The notes under the pieces were generated by a model. That model worked only from the letters and a program-made list of their open reading frames with translations. It searched no databases and was not told the DNA's origin. Source: Litoditis marina (Eukaryota > Nematoda > Chromadorea > Rhabditida > Rhabditidae). From it: a stretch of 64,000 bases of DNA. Positions 25,880-38,800 of this stretch are shown one piece after another; the stretch's first letter is position 1, and every line of letters begins with the position of its first letter. The stretch is from contig OZ038433.1 in the NCBI GenBank assembly GCA_964036275.1, forward strand, positions 41,449,336 to 41,513,335, read 5' to 3'. Both the position numbers and the translations under genes were made by a program.

Positions 25880-27354
25880 TCACATAAACTTCCAATCATT
25901 TCCGAATCGTTGGGGGGAGCCAGATCAATATTTTCTCTAAAAATATTATATAATTGAGGCTTGTTACCTTGTTTTAAGATAGGATATCGACCTTAATTGT
26001 GAACTATGGGGCGGGTATGATGGTGAGACCGTTAAGCCGGCTGTACACTGTTAGTTCTGGGATTCTCTGCAATTTACGTATGCGATAAGTACCGTAACCC
26101 ACATCACGTGGTAACATTTCATCGGGCAGCCGGTATAGGAGAAGTTTCTATTCCTTTCCACTATTAGAGTTTTGATAGCAGCACGTATTTATCATGTAAC
26201 TATTTTCAGGTGGAATAGTCGACAATCTGCTTCTCTGATCTCTCTTCAACTTGGTCTCTGCGTCTCTGCTCGTCTATGTTTGTCTCTGAGCACTCTCCTT
26301 TCTGGTGCTCTCTTTCCGTCTGTGAATGGTTTTTCTTTTTATTTGCTTTTTATTACTCACTTATGTATCTAATTTTGACCTAACTCTAGTGATATTTTGC
26401 AATATTTCACATTGGTCTCCAATTTACATTTTTAATTGAAGTAGCCATAACGTGTACTCACTTTGTGCCATTTTAGGGCATTTCTGAGCTTTCTGTAAAT
26501 AACGTTTTTTTTATTTTCGAAAGTTTTAATGTTTTTTTTTGTACCATGAAATATGTATAGGGCATTTTATAGTTTAAGATTTTAGCTCATTGGTTCAAAG
26601 TTGTGATATTCTTGTTTTAGTATTCGTTTTTATAGTAAAATGCCAATGAAAGTTTCATAGTTTTCCTTGATTTTCGTGAATGGCTGACAGTTGAGTTTGT
26701 ACACAAAGTGAGCGAACTCTTTTGAGAGTGATTGTTGCACAGGGAAATCACTGATGTGATTGTTTTCTAATTCTGTTCAATATTCTCTGAATTGCGCTTG
26801 GGTGAACTGGTTTCGAATCAATCACTCTGGAACCGAACGGACCCAAATTGGTTGTACGTCTATGGTTCGGTTCTCCAGTGACTGGTTCGCTGTTCGATTC
26901 GGGAAGCCCATCCCCGCATGAGATGTGTTCTATATTTTTTTCGTAGCTGGCAAGAGTGGCAAGTGTAAGACCGCTTTTTACGTCGACGTTTAACGCCGGC
27001 GTTATGATGAACAAAACATCGAATATCGATTTAGTTGGCGTTAACGCCGGGCTGAATCAGTACGCATATTTTCTCCACCTTTAACACCAGCATTCAACGC
27101 CGACGTAAAAAGTACGAATGCGGCCTAAGATTCCAGATTTGTTGCAGCTGAGGTATCTTTCCTTGTTCCACTAACTTCTCAGCTGGCTGTAACGTATTAA
27201 AGAAGCTGTATACATCACACATTCCCAGTGAAAATATTTTACAACAAAATGTGGATATGATTAGGTTAATGTTTTTCACCCTTTCATACATTTCATACAT
27301 GTGGATACATTAAAATGTTCATTCATTGGACAAGTATGATCTTCTTTCGCTTTC
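25880..27354. other. Tail-to-tail intergenic region with foldback repeats
   Basis: Lies between the 3' ends of the RNF216-like and collagen genes. About 26,172-26,372 holds an open stretch joined to a good acceptor at 26,210. It could be an alternative last exon of the ligase, but its Leu/Ser-rich translation is uninformative. A fragment of the ctggagaacc foldback family is at about 26,790-26,912. A hairpin element is at about 26,965-27,130, with outer words ctttttacgtcgacg and cgccgacgtaaaaag around ttaacgccgg cores. Confidence 0.45.
26965..27130. repeat. Foldback element with ttaacgccgg core
   Basis: Inverted arms: ctttttacgtcgacgttta on the left and cgccgacgtaaaaag on the right, with ggcgttaacgcc in between. 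The termini (taagaccgc and gcggcctaag) are also inverse. Non-coding, in the 3' flank of the collagen gene. Confidence 0.65.
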
Positions 27355-30300
27355 CTACTGTAGCCATTTGAACTTGCGATAGGGGCTCCGTGGCTCCTCA
27401 ACGGCAGCATCGGTTCCTGGGTAGGCCTGGAAGGAGGTTGTTTATAGAAATATACGAATTAACTGAGTTGTCAGTAGTTATGGTAGGGAGGAGGATACAT
27501 CTGCGATCTCTTGTGTTGTACAAGTTCACAAACGAGCGGGCCGGAAGTAGGACCTTCATCTTAGAAACCTTCGAATGCGTTTACTATTCTCTCTTTCGAA
27601 AGGGCTTGTACGTTGCTCTGTCGCACTGTGTTGTAGTTGGATCGAACTGCATTTGGGTTTAAATTCATGATAAAACTACAACGGTCACTCCTTAGAAAAC
27701 GGAATATTCGTACCGGACTCGGTTCCGGCTCATAACCGGGTGGGCTATCGTCGGTGGCTGGTGGGGGACGGACGACTCCCGCACTACGCTCCGGACACTT
27801 GCAGTATGAACCGTCAGGTCCCGGTTGACCTGAAAATATGATTATTCACTCCGTATTTTGTAGTTTAAACTCGGTTACTTCTATTCTCCACACATGGTCT
27901 TCACAGTATCATGTTAGAGGTTTAAGGCTCTTCTAAGACATTTATAAATCATGAAAAAAAGTTGAACTCCTATAAAATTTCTGAATATAAAAAATCGGCA
28001 AAGAACACATTCAAGACCCATCCAGTCTATAGTTTGTATTTCTATTGATCATTGATTGCCTACCTCCAGCTCCGGCGAGTCCTGTCTGTCCGGGTTCACC
28101 TCTCATTCCAACTTGACCGGGTGGACCAGCTGGTCCCATCTCACCTAAAAGACACGAATATCAGACAGAAAGAAAAGAATGATCGATGAATGTATGCTTC
28201 ATAATTAATTTGGAACAGTGTTGACTCGTAGAACAATTTTCAATGCTTTGATTGATATTCGAGATGTTCTATGCGTTTTCTACGTTTTCTTGTTATCGAT
28301 AAAGATCGATATCGACGAAATCAATCAATAATTTGCTGCCCAACCGACCATCGTTTCCGCGTTGTCCGTCTCTGCCGGGATATCCTTCGGGTCCGTTCTG
28401 TCCCTGTGGTCCTCTCTCTCCTCTCTCTCCGGAAGGTCCCTTCCCTCCCCGCACTCCGTTTCTGCCCGGTGCTCCCGGTTCACCCAGTTTACCGGCCTTT
28501 CCGACTTCTCCTGGGATTCCCGGCTGGCCTGTAAATTTTGGGTGGTTAACTATGGGATTATCAGGAGTAGGACTTACAAACTACTCGATGTCTTGTGTGC
28601 TGACTTGCTATGAAAACAAACATTATTGAACCTCTCTTTGTTTTCGGTCGGTAAATTACGAATCAATCCCAGGTATTTTTTTTGGTTGTTTTTATTATCA
28701 ATAACAGTTAATAAAGTTTTCGTCGAATTTCAGATGATGTATATCCATTTGCCAAGTTCCCTATTTGTTCTGCTGATTTATTATAAACTGACCAGGATAT
28801 CCTTCTCTTCCCTGATCTCCCGGTCTTCCGGGGTTTCCGGGTTGTCCCTCCTGACCGGGTGGTCCGGCCTCTCCGGGGGGTCCGAGAGGACCACGAGGTC
28901 CGTGGGGACACACGCGGCAGCCCTGGTTCTGTAACCATGAAATGATGAGACAAACAGGTATTTCTTGGGAAAAACTCGAGAAAGAAATATTTCATATTCG
29001 TAGCACAAAGCACATGTAAGACATTACAGTAATTTTGTTTCACCCTCATGTGTTTTGTAGTTTGATTACAACACGTTTTGGACAGTATACGGAAATTGTG
29101 CTGTTTGGATAAACCAAACTACAGCCCCTATTTGGTTCTTTTTCGTAATTGTCTATTTTTTAGAAGAAAAATCATAAATTACCGGATCGATGGTAACCGG
29201 CGGTGCTATTCCTGCCAGACCGGGTGCTCCGGGACTTCCGGCATTTCCGGGCAGACCGTCCTCTCCCTGAAACCATGGTTGTTACTTTTGCGACTAGTGC
29301 AATTGGGCAACATCAATGAAAAATAGAATTATTATAGTCAAATTCGGACAAAATACGCTCTTTGCTTCTCATGTAACTAAATGTGACCTTTGTTCAGATA
29401 ATGTTCCATGGATAACACTATAAGGTTTGATTATTCAATAAAAAGTGTGTTTTTATAACTCCAAAATAGGGTTTGTAACTGTCAATTTGCGAAAATAACA
29501 CAGTTACAGACAACAGTCATTCAATATTCCGGGAGGTCACATTTGTTCAAAACCAGTCTCATTAGGAACTATTCGGAGGAGTGAGGAACCAGTTTAGGCG
29601 TTTAGGGGGAAGGACAATCGCAGGATTGTTGCGAGAGAACTGAACTATCCAAAGCCTGCTGTTTCTTACTTCAGAACAGATTATTTAAACAATAATTCAG
29701 TTCGACCCGAACGTTATTTCAATTATAGAAACGAACCGGTTTTCCGGGCTTTCCGGGCGGTCCGGCAGGACATCCGTTCTTGCTCTGGCAGTCTGAAACC
29801 GAATTTTGATGAGTTTTTAGGTGTTTATTCGAATAACATATACTTATTTGGGAAATTGAAATCTATTTTGGTACCAACAGGCAAAGTAAACGGAATATAG
29901 GTGAGTTATAGCTTGCAAACGTTAGCGCCTTTGCGAAAGCGAGAGAGCATATAAATCGATGACACGCAGACAGAATGTGAGATTGTCCTCTGACTATTTT
30001 TTTCGTTCGCACTGGAACTCAGACGAGAATAAGTGAAAAACTGACTACAGGTGGGTGCACTCTCAACAAAAGCGTCCTCTTTCATGTAGGCGTTGTGTAG
30101 AGCGTAGGTCCGTTTCGGGGTCTCGCCATAGGCCTGAAATCGGTTGAACTATAAGATTTCAGGATTTATCTAGTTTACTTCATATAGTTTCGAGAAAAAG
30201 TTAATATGAATAGTCTCGATCATTCATACGTGAGCCTGAAATGGCACAACAATGTGTCTTCGTATCTGATTGGATTACGAGTGCCTTTTTGAGCACGTGA

Positions 30301-30923
30301 GTATTTCACGAAAAGTTTCTCTTAAGGGTTTGTCCATAAAGATGGTCAATTCGAATTGATGGAGAATAATTTGTAGTTTATGCCAAGTTGATCACCTTCC
30401 CGTGCGTGAATGTGCGTGCTATTTTCACGCCAAAAGTTCAACTTAATGGAAAACTATTCTGGTGTGAATGGGATTGCCAATCAACTTAAGTTTTGTGAGA
30501 TTACATACCTGTCTCTTTCCTCTTCCGACTGTCATTCTCGCCTTCGTCAGTTCACTCCAGGTCATATCAGCCATCATTCGGAACTCATTCGAGTCGAGAC
30601 GCAGCTAGAAATATAGTCACCCTCAAATCTTGGTTTCCCATTTCAGTTAAGATAGACGAATTGTGAATTCCTCTTCAAACACAGTTTGTGAAACCACTCA
30701 CAAACTTTCAAGAAACAAGTTCGGCATCAGGTAGGGACTGTTTTGTTTGACTGAGAGTTATTATTTCCATTATTTAACAACATCTTTTCATTTCGATATA
30801 AAATACCTGATCGTTGATGTTCTGTATCTTCATGACTAGTGCTGGTACGTAGAAGAGACAGAGGGCCAGGGCTCCCGCCGAACAGCCACAGGCCATGTAA
30901 CCCGCATTACGGGCTGACAACAT
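27355..30923 (-). CDS. col: Nematode cuticle collagen, complete, ten exons
   Basis: Structural collagen secreted by the hypodermis into the cuticle. Exons on the minus strand: 30,923-30,807, 30,604-30,509, 30,133-30,049, 29,792-29,737, 29,266-29,183, 28,928-28,793, 28,528-28,349, 28,144-28,064, 27,829-27,714, 27,426-27,355. All phases fit and give 340 residues. Residues 9-33 form the membrane segment (GYMACGCSAGALALCLFYVP). Next come LRLDSNEFRMMADMTW, which matches the nematode collagen N-terminal domain, and VGRGKRQ, a furin/BLI-4-type R-G-K-R site near residue 70. Gly-X-Y blocks follow, interrupted by short spacers with cysteine pairs (YCQSKNGC, NQGCRVC, YCKC) that would cross-link chains. 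The non-collagenous tail ends in TAG. ATG lies one base after an acceptor, so a spliced leader is likely. Ten exons is many for this family. The last exon is chosen because its phase fits and it keeps the tail short; reading on without splicing would end at 27,561. Confidence 0.93.
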
Positions 30924-30926
30924 ACT

Positions 30927-33600
30927 GCAATCAAGAATAATGTTTAAAATTAAAGTTGTTGAAGTTAAATTAAAGTGGTAAAGTTGATATAGATGAACTT
31001 ATTGTAACGAAGCAACGTGAATGCATGAACATGAAGTGTGAAAACAATAACAAAAATCAAATGAAGAGAGGAGACCGAACTTAGATGACTGAAACTCATG
31101 TTATGAAATGAGAAAGTGCTCTACTCAAGGGAAATCTCATATAGCACTAAACTATTCAAGATCAATTTTGAAACAAAGAGCACAACTCTGTTCAAAAAAA
31201 AGTCACACACAGTAATTAGGAAAACAAAGTTTTGTGTTCGCATGAATATAACAAATCTTAGTCCGGAGTTGAAAACGAAGTGTGAACAGAGGAAATAGTA
31301 GGAAGAGTATCTAAGACCAGTTGTGATTTGAGTGCGGCTACTAGGTAGACGTCTTATATAGGGAAAAGGGCGGTCGAGAGGGTGAGACGCAATACTATTC
31401 CAGACTCGTTCCCTCAGGCGAAAGAAGGGAAAAAAGAGAGAGAAGAGGGTGCGAAGAGAGGCAAAATTGGCCTGTCACGGAACTGGATTCCACTCGCTAA
31501 TGGAATTATCCTAGAGACATTCTTGTACGCATCTTCTGAAACTATTTTTATCAATAACTGCTGGCTGGAAATAAAAGTAATGTGAAGTAGTATGAATGTT
31601 CGTTGAACCGCTTATTAACTGTAACATCTATTTTGTTTAGTTCCAAAATTGCGTGGAAACAGTTAGTGGGATCCTCATGGTACGAATTCTTCTGGAAAAA
31701 TCCATTATTTTGGAATAGAACGAGTGAAATTTTTTGTTTCATAGATAAAAACATTCAGTTGCGTGCAAACTAGAACGGCTGTATGCAGATGTGTTTTCCA
31801 CACCAATAGTAGTTTCCACCTGATGTTGTAAACGTACGTACACAATTTACAACTAATCAATAAATAGAGATACGCCGTTTTCTGAGACATTCAACCAAAT
31901 AAGGCGAAGCCATTTGTAGTTTACTTGTGGCAAATTTCACTTTTTTACATTCACTCGATGAAAAATGTACTGATCTCAATTGGTTTTTTGTACAGGACGA
32001 GTCATACTCATTAAACTTATTCTGAGGGGGCATCATGGGTGAACTATGTTATATTCGTCGCCAACGAAAAGGCGGGAGGGTACTGTATATTTCACTTTCC
32101 GCTGTGTACGCACACATGCCTTCGATTCCAAAGCTTGCCGGTCATGTGCTCTAACAGCTCAGCGGTTAGCGTCCTGCTAAGAATGTTTTGCTCGCAGGTT
32201 CGATTCCGGCAAGAGACGGAAGTTAATCATTTTAGCACTCACTATAGATAGCATTTCATCATGACCAATTATCTTGTTTTGGCGCAATTTCAGGAGCACC
32301 TCAATGAGTGCTCATTGAGTAGTAATTCCGTTCTCACAATATTTACATGTTTTCACATTCGCTAGGGACTTCAGGTTGCCGGGATTATCAGGCGCTGTGG
32401 AAATCCTCTCGAAACTAATGAGTAATCCTGGCGAGGTCGAGAAATACTCATGAGCCGCTTCAAATTCGGTCATCAGTTACTCATCAGTTTTTCTCATCAT
32501 TTTGCCGAGTTTTTCTATTCATCAGGTTTTCTCGAGTTTTTTCAAGTTGAAGTTTATTGAGTTCTTCTTTGTTGGATCTTTTTTTATATTGGCTATGAGA
32601 AGCAGTATGAGAGCTGTTAGCTAAATTCTCACTCATTCAGTCAGCCTTTCATAGTGTGAATCATTCCTTTATTCATCTCTTTGAGATATTTTAGTTTCTA
32701 ACTGTTATTGAATACCAGAAAATATATTTCGGTTAACCATAGATATTGCAAACTGTGCGCTTGAAACTTATTGATCGACATATCAGTCATCTTAATGGCA
32801 CGATGGTGTTTTCAGTAAAACTATGGCTCAATGGATTGTTTATTTATTTATTTATTCTACACAAAATGTGCAACGGGACAAATTGGAAAAGAGAGATCGA
32901 TCGATGACTATAGAAAAAGAAGAAATGCTCAAGGCTCCAACGCTGTGGTAGGGTGCATTCAGTGGGCGAGGCTGAGGGCGGGATTGAACGGAGGAGTTGC
33001 GGACTTGGTGCGGAGGTACCCCTGGTAGCAAGATGGCTGCTACCAGCTACACCCACAACCGTTGCGGAGCGGAGCGGAGAAGATCGGAAACAGAAGAGAA
33101 GTGAAAAAGAGAAGAGAAAAAAAATACATATTAAAAGATTCAGATAAAGGCACTGATATACTTGGAGGGTAGAAGGGGGGGGGGGGGGGGGGTTAAGGCT
33201 AGCAAAACATCTATAATATTCTTACAAACAGAACTCAAACTACCACATCTTCTCAAACTACAATATTAAAACTATAACAATGCTCAACCAACCGGTTAAA
33301 AATCAAACTTACTAATATACACAATACACATCTACTTCTAATTATACAAAATTACTTTAAATATTACAAAGGTGGAAGGGGACAGGTTCGTTGGCCTAAA
33401 CTAATTCAGTAATACACACGAACATTAAGAGACTCCCAAGAGATAAGTTATGCTCGCCAACCTGGAAAACAAACATATACTAAAATTTATTCAAATACAG
33501 AGAAGATAGTTTCGCAATATGCCCAGTTTGATGACCGCAAATTTCGTTCTCACTCGAAAGACGTAGTATCAGGCATACTTACCAGTTAACATTACCTGTA
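30927..33600. other. Collagen upstream region and repeat-rich intergenic DNA
   Basis: Divergent spacer between the collagen gene and the coiled-coil gene at 35,866. The first few hundred bases should hold the collagen promoter; no specific motif is claimed. A G-run of about 14 lies at 33,178-33,192. A tRNA-derived repeat is at 32,146-32,219. I see no gene. Confidence 0.4.
32146..32219 (+). repeat. tRNA-like sequence, probably SINE or pseudo-tRNA
   Basis: Has A-box-like cagctcagcgg, followed by ttagcg, and a perfect B box ggttcgattcc about 32 bases later. The middle loop is oversized and the acceptor ends pair poorly. Different in sequence from the pair at 18.7-19.4 kb. Confidence 0.45.
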
Positions 33601-33648
33601 TTAGCTGAAAAATTCGAATATCCACTAACTTCGTTCCAACAATACAGA

Positions 33649-34257
33649 TCAAAACTTGATTGGAAGTTTTAGTACTTTCACAATATCGATTTTTGATAAC
33701 CGCTTTTTGAATGTGATGACTGTTTTCGCATGTAAAATTGAGGAATCAAATTGTGATAGCAGGTTTAACCACCGTGCTGTACGCAACGAAAACGAGTAAT
33801 ATCGTAAATTTATCTGGGAATTTTCAACAAAAAAAGAATGACCTCCTCGCCTACCATTTATCGGACGATACCTGTACAATGAAGAGAAACGTAATATACT
33901 CATTCCTTTTATAATTTTGAAAGCCGTGACAAGATCGAAAACTGTTCTACGATAGGCAAGATTGTGTAACCCTAAACGCCTGCATCTATCTTCATATGAA
34001 GGTAGATTTCTAGAATAATCTGTCGACGGATAACACCTGTAAAACAAAAATCTTGTAAAAAACTCTTGTACCTTTTTTTTCTTGGATTCGAGCATTAAGA
34101 AAGGACTCCATATTTGACATCCAATAATAGGCAAAACGTACGTTTGGAAACAGCGCACCAAAACTTCTACACTATTTACAGTTACCGTGCGCAAAAGAAG
34201 TACCAATTGACACATGGCCTTTCTGTAACGCGTGTCAATTGTTGCAGTGAAGAACAC
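33649..34257 (-). mobile_element. LINE reverse-transcriptase C-terminal fragment
   Basis: An intact 202-codon frame matching the end of ORF2 of CR1/L2-like non-LTR retrotransposons. Landmarks: TYVLPIIGCQIWSPF, then YEDRCRRLGLHNLAYRR, DLVTAFKIIKG, GGHSFF, and a C-terminal LRTARWLNLL ending before KRLSKIDI. The polymerase catalytic palm and the endonuclease are missing, so this is a 5'-truncated copy. The frame has no internal stop, which suggests a fairly recent insertion or a chance survival. It lies in the gap between the divergent collagen and coiled-coil genes. Confidence 0.8.
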
Positions 34258-35857
34258 AATTTTACTCGTTAGTTTAAATACATCGAGGGAAAAATGAAAT
34301 TTTCTTGCGATAGATTTCCGTTGTGGGTACGTATCTTCTCAATACATCCTAGAATGCCCCCCCCCCCTCCTCTACCTATCATTTTGGTTACCATAGTTAC
34401 AACCTCATTGCACCCCCAGCCCCGCGCCTCCCCCGCATCAAAATAGGATTTATTGGAAAACTTGAACGTGTTATTATTCAAGTAGTCTACAATATATATG
34501 TATTGACATTATTCCTTGTAAACTTGAAAGAAGTGTTGATTTGTGTTCAGAAAACTGTTGATTTGCAACTTCAAGTGTGGTTTCACGGCCATGTGTAACG
34601 ACAGCTTTTTCAAAAAATCTTGCAAATACTCATGAAATTATACCAGTCACGAGGTTTTAAAAGCTTTTGTTCCTATTCACTTTTTCCTCATGTCACTTTT
34701 CAGCAAGTTTTTTTTCTAAAATCAGACTTAATTATGTTGAACACTAATAGTGTGACGAAACACAGCGTAACGAGATAACAGTTTAAAAACCCTCGAAAAT
34801 AATCGACAGTCGAGTATATGTCCAACTTCTTTGAAAATATATGTTTGCAGGAACTTATAATGGAAGATTAATTGAAGAGAAGCTAGTTTTTTTCACTTCG
34901 AGATTTCAAATTTGAATCTTGGAGTGTTTTTGCTTTTGAGTATACATTCTCAGCAGTTACCATGCGTATTCAGTGTATTCACCCCTCATCACACATACTC
35001 ACTGAAGCACAATGTAGGCCACATGTTTCTATACATAATAGTATATACTAGTGTAGTACACGAACTTCAAATAAAAAGCTCAAAATGCTATGTGAAACTG
35101 TTTTCTGCCTCATTGTTTAATGAATGTCACAAAAAACCAAAAGCGCAGCTCCTAATGCTGTAGCCAACACTTCATGTTAGACATTGATCATTCAATTGAA
35201 TATTTTATTTAACCTCCCACAATGGCCTGTCAAAAAAAGCTAAAATTCCGATATTAGAAAGCAGCCTAGATAAGCCATAAGACTGACAATTTCAAAAAGC
35301 AGTTTTTTTCCACGCCCACCGGGTTAGTGTTGCGAATGAGTGCGCGCAGCGAGAGTCTCAGGTTGAGATAAAAGTACCGAGATCTTCTGGCATACGTAGT
35401 TTGAATGTTTTCTTTATATTACCAGAAGTTTTGGGTTTTAGTACACCAGACTGTTGATCAACTCTAATTATTATAAAACACCACAGTTTCCATGGTAACA
35501 AATTCCGATATTAGAAAGACGCCTAGATAAGATCCCTCGGTAGAACATATACACACAAAAGTCGTCAATATTTACGGCGTTTACAGGATAAGTAGGTAGG
35601 TACCGTTCTTTGCAGAGAAACTTTCCACATTACTCAAGTGTCTCAAATGATTAAAACTTTGTTTTTACTTTATTGCCATTTACCTCATTCCAGTTTTTTG
35701 CGGAACAAGAGAAAAGTATCATTGGATTCTCATTAGCACGCTGTGTTAATGGCGAATCCCACCGAATTTTGATCAACTATTGTATTCAAATGTTTAAATG
35801 TTTCCTATAAGAAGTTTATACTTGATTAGAAATCATCAATCAATTAATACCATTTCA
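34258..35857. other. Intergenic region upstream of the coiled-coil gene
   Basis: AT-rich with no recognised gene. The phrase attccgatattagaaag followed by cctagataag occurs twice, at about 35,247 and 35,503, a short direct repeat. The C-run at about 34,357-34,370 is low complexity. A good acceptor (catttcag) ends at 35,858, seven bases before the next start codon. Confidence 0.4.
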
Positions 35858-35865
35858 GCTCCAAA

Positions 35866-38800
35866 ATGTCTGATTTGAGTGGGGCCGGCGCCAGAATTAG
35901 ATCTCTGACCACCAATCAGACCCTAGAGGAACTACTCGGAATAACCAAGAAAGACGGTAGGAAATTAACGCAATTATGGTCTTACAATATTTTACAATGT
36001 TTATTCAACACATTCATGTATTCGCCACATAGTACACACATGAACTAATGTATCACATGGTGTTCTCTCAACTTCTTATTATTATGGTCTATGATAACTG
36101 AATCTATAGTTCTTGCGATTGACGGGCTTGTCGTCATTATTATACTCTCCACTGACATTTTGCGGCATGCCAATTGAAGAAAAAGGGTTTTCCGTAGTAC
36201 TGCTGTGAAAAGGGCAAAGCACTCACAGAACTTGGGAAACAGTATATACTGTCAGTTAATTGCACAGTCACATGAAACATGTTGAACACAGTGGAACTCA
36301 GAAACGTACAATGACAAAGTGCACGATTCCTCATTGAAATGCTAACTTTACGTGACTATTCAATTTACTTCTAGTATACTTTGTTGCAGACCGTATTTCG
36401 CTGGGCTCTCCGGCCCGTCCGCCGACCCGTCACGGGAGGGACTCGGTCAGTAGCACCGAAGAGAACAAGGTGAGAAAGAGAACTATATGGATCAGAACGC
36501 TTTCTCAGAGGGGACAAAACTACTGGAATCGTAACTACAACTGTATCATACTGCAATTCTCTTGGCATCAATACTTGTGTACGCACTTCGGCTTTGCCAC
36601 CCTTCGAATAAAGTCAAACATATAAATTTAAAATATCATATGTTCCTTGAAGAATGGTCTGAATGGATGAAAATGTTTGTGTTTTATAATGAACCAAATA
36701 TCAGGTGATCCTTTATGGATCCATTTCCGCAGATTTTCCAGTAACAACTTTATTATTTATTTATTGGGAGCGGAGCAATACATACTACATCATGCTGAGG
36801 TTGATTACGGATAGTACACAGAAATTGATGAACAAAGTTTTCTTTCTTCCAGGATCCGTCTCCGAAAAGTTCTTCGAACGGAATCGAATCGTGGAGAATG
36901 GAGGAAAATCTCACAAAATCATACAAAGAAGACGATGCCGACGATGATTTTCTACAAAAATTGTGAGTTTCGGAAAAAAAAAGTTGGAACAAACTAGTTT
37001 TTTTTGAAATAATGATTCAACAGGTAAATTCCAAGTTAGTAATATGTTTTCCAGTTCGCAGCGAGAATCACGTTGGTGAACAGGGGAGTTTTTTCAGGCG
37101 TGGTAGCAATCCCTCAAAACCTCCTGAGATACCTCGTAAGCAATATCTCACGGACTTCTTATGAGATTATATCGATTGCTATGCTACAACGTTGGAAGTT
37201 CACAACTAGATCATGGGTCACGACTAGACTAGTTTATATGAGGTTCTCATGAGAAACTCATATAAACTTCTCATGAGGTTGGACGGTTTTCTACGTCGTC
37301 AGAGGCGCGCTAGTTTTCTCTGATACCTCGTGAAATACAGTTATCCGGCGTGTTGGAAGAGATTGTAACAGCGGTCTGAAGTGATTTGGCCGATCATGAA
37401 AGACCAGCTAATCATATATAGACACCATATACAGTGCTTTTATTGTTTTTTCTTCTCGCAAAGTAGCTATATATTTTTCACCGGAAAACGACCATCGGTT
37501 GTTTCAGGAACGAGATGCGTCGGCGTTCCTTGATAATGTCGCACGAAGCAAATGAGAGCAACATCTTGGAACCGACCCCGGAGATACGAATCAGGTGGGA
37601 TACGGTCACGTGAAAGTCTCATGTGCAACTCCACGTGTACCTTACTGGTTATCTCGTCTTCTCTGTTTTTGTATGACGTAAACTTGGAGTAGAAATTATG
37701 AACACGTAATATTTATAGGAGGTAGTTGGAGAATTGGGGACAGCTAATATCGTAATAGTCTTCATTTCTGCTTGCGTCCATCAGAGTATTTACGAGTAAA
37801 GTGTTTATAATAATAGATTATACATGGGATGCCGAGATAATCCCATTATATTAACAGAACTTCTCAGTTCATCTTACGAGGTATTCTAAGATTACTAGCA
37901 CGCTTCTCACCGTAGCAAATTCATGCAAATGCGAAGCTCACCCCAATTAAGAACCTGATCGTATTCTGGCCCCATAGTTGTCAACTTACTATGTTGCATG
38001 TGAAGGTGATCATGAACCCGGTTCAGTGGTGACCATATGGACCTGAACCCTAATTTGACCTGAAAGGGGACTAGCCGTGAGACATTGTTGAATACCATCT
38101 TTGCAGGGAGATACCCCGAAAGCCAAGTCAAATCCGAGAGGAGAGCGAGGATGATACGAATAACAACAGCAAGGGAAGGGACGTGCTGAAGGCGGACAAA
38201 ATGGCAGTCAGTTGTTTTCGAGTCGAGAAACCATTTCATTGAATATGAAAAAAAAGTATGTCGATCACACAGGAAAAAATATTTGAATCGACAGAGAGTG
38301 AAATGATCATTAAAGCAGGACGGTTATGTGAACCACTCCCGACGCGTCGGTCCTTCAACCTGCAATTGAAAAATGTATTGCAGTTTAAAGGAACGAAGCG
38401 TTGGGATTGGAGCACATAATCGTTCTTCTTTAAGAAAAAAAAACCATTTGAGAGAGTTGTATTATTACTTATAAACTTTCAACGATTCAATGTGAAAGGA
38501 CTGTAAGTATAATTGTTATTCCGGTTGATTTTATCAATCTGTTTTTTTTGTTTCCCGAATACTTTTCTTCAGTTGACTGTTTCACGTCCTTCCACTGGAA
38601 CTTCGACTAAGACCATTCGAATTGAGGATGAGAGTGTAAAAGACGTACCGAAAAGAGCGAAATCAACAGAGAGCAAAAAGAGGTCTGTTACCCTTGTGAA
38701 CTTAATAAAACTCTACAATTTGAATGAAGAAAATGAATTATAGCCTTTATCAATCCTACCTCAATTCCTACAATATATAATACAAGGAAGGTGCCGCCGA

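Noticed and set aside
26172..26372. Extra last exon of the RNF216-like gene
   Set aside because: An acceptor and open frame exist, but the translation is low-complexity Leu/Ser and no phase or homology argument favours it over the stop at 25,877-25,879.
27561..27713. Read-through extension of the collagen tail
   Set aside because: The frame stays open to 27,561, but a donor at 27,713 and an in-phase exon at 27,426-27,355 give a shorter tail typical of the family.
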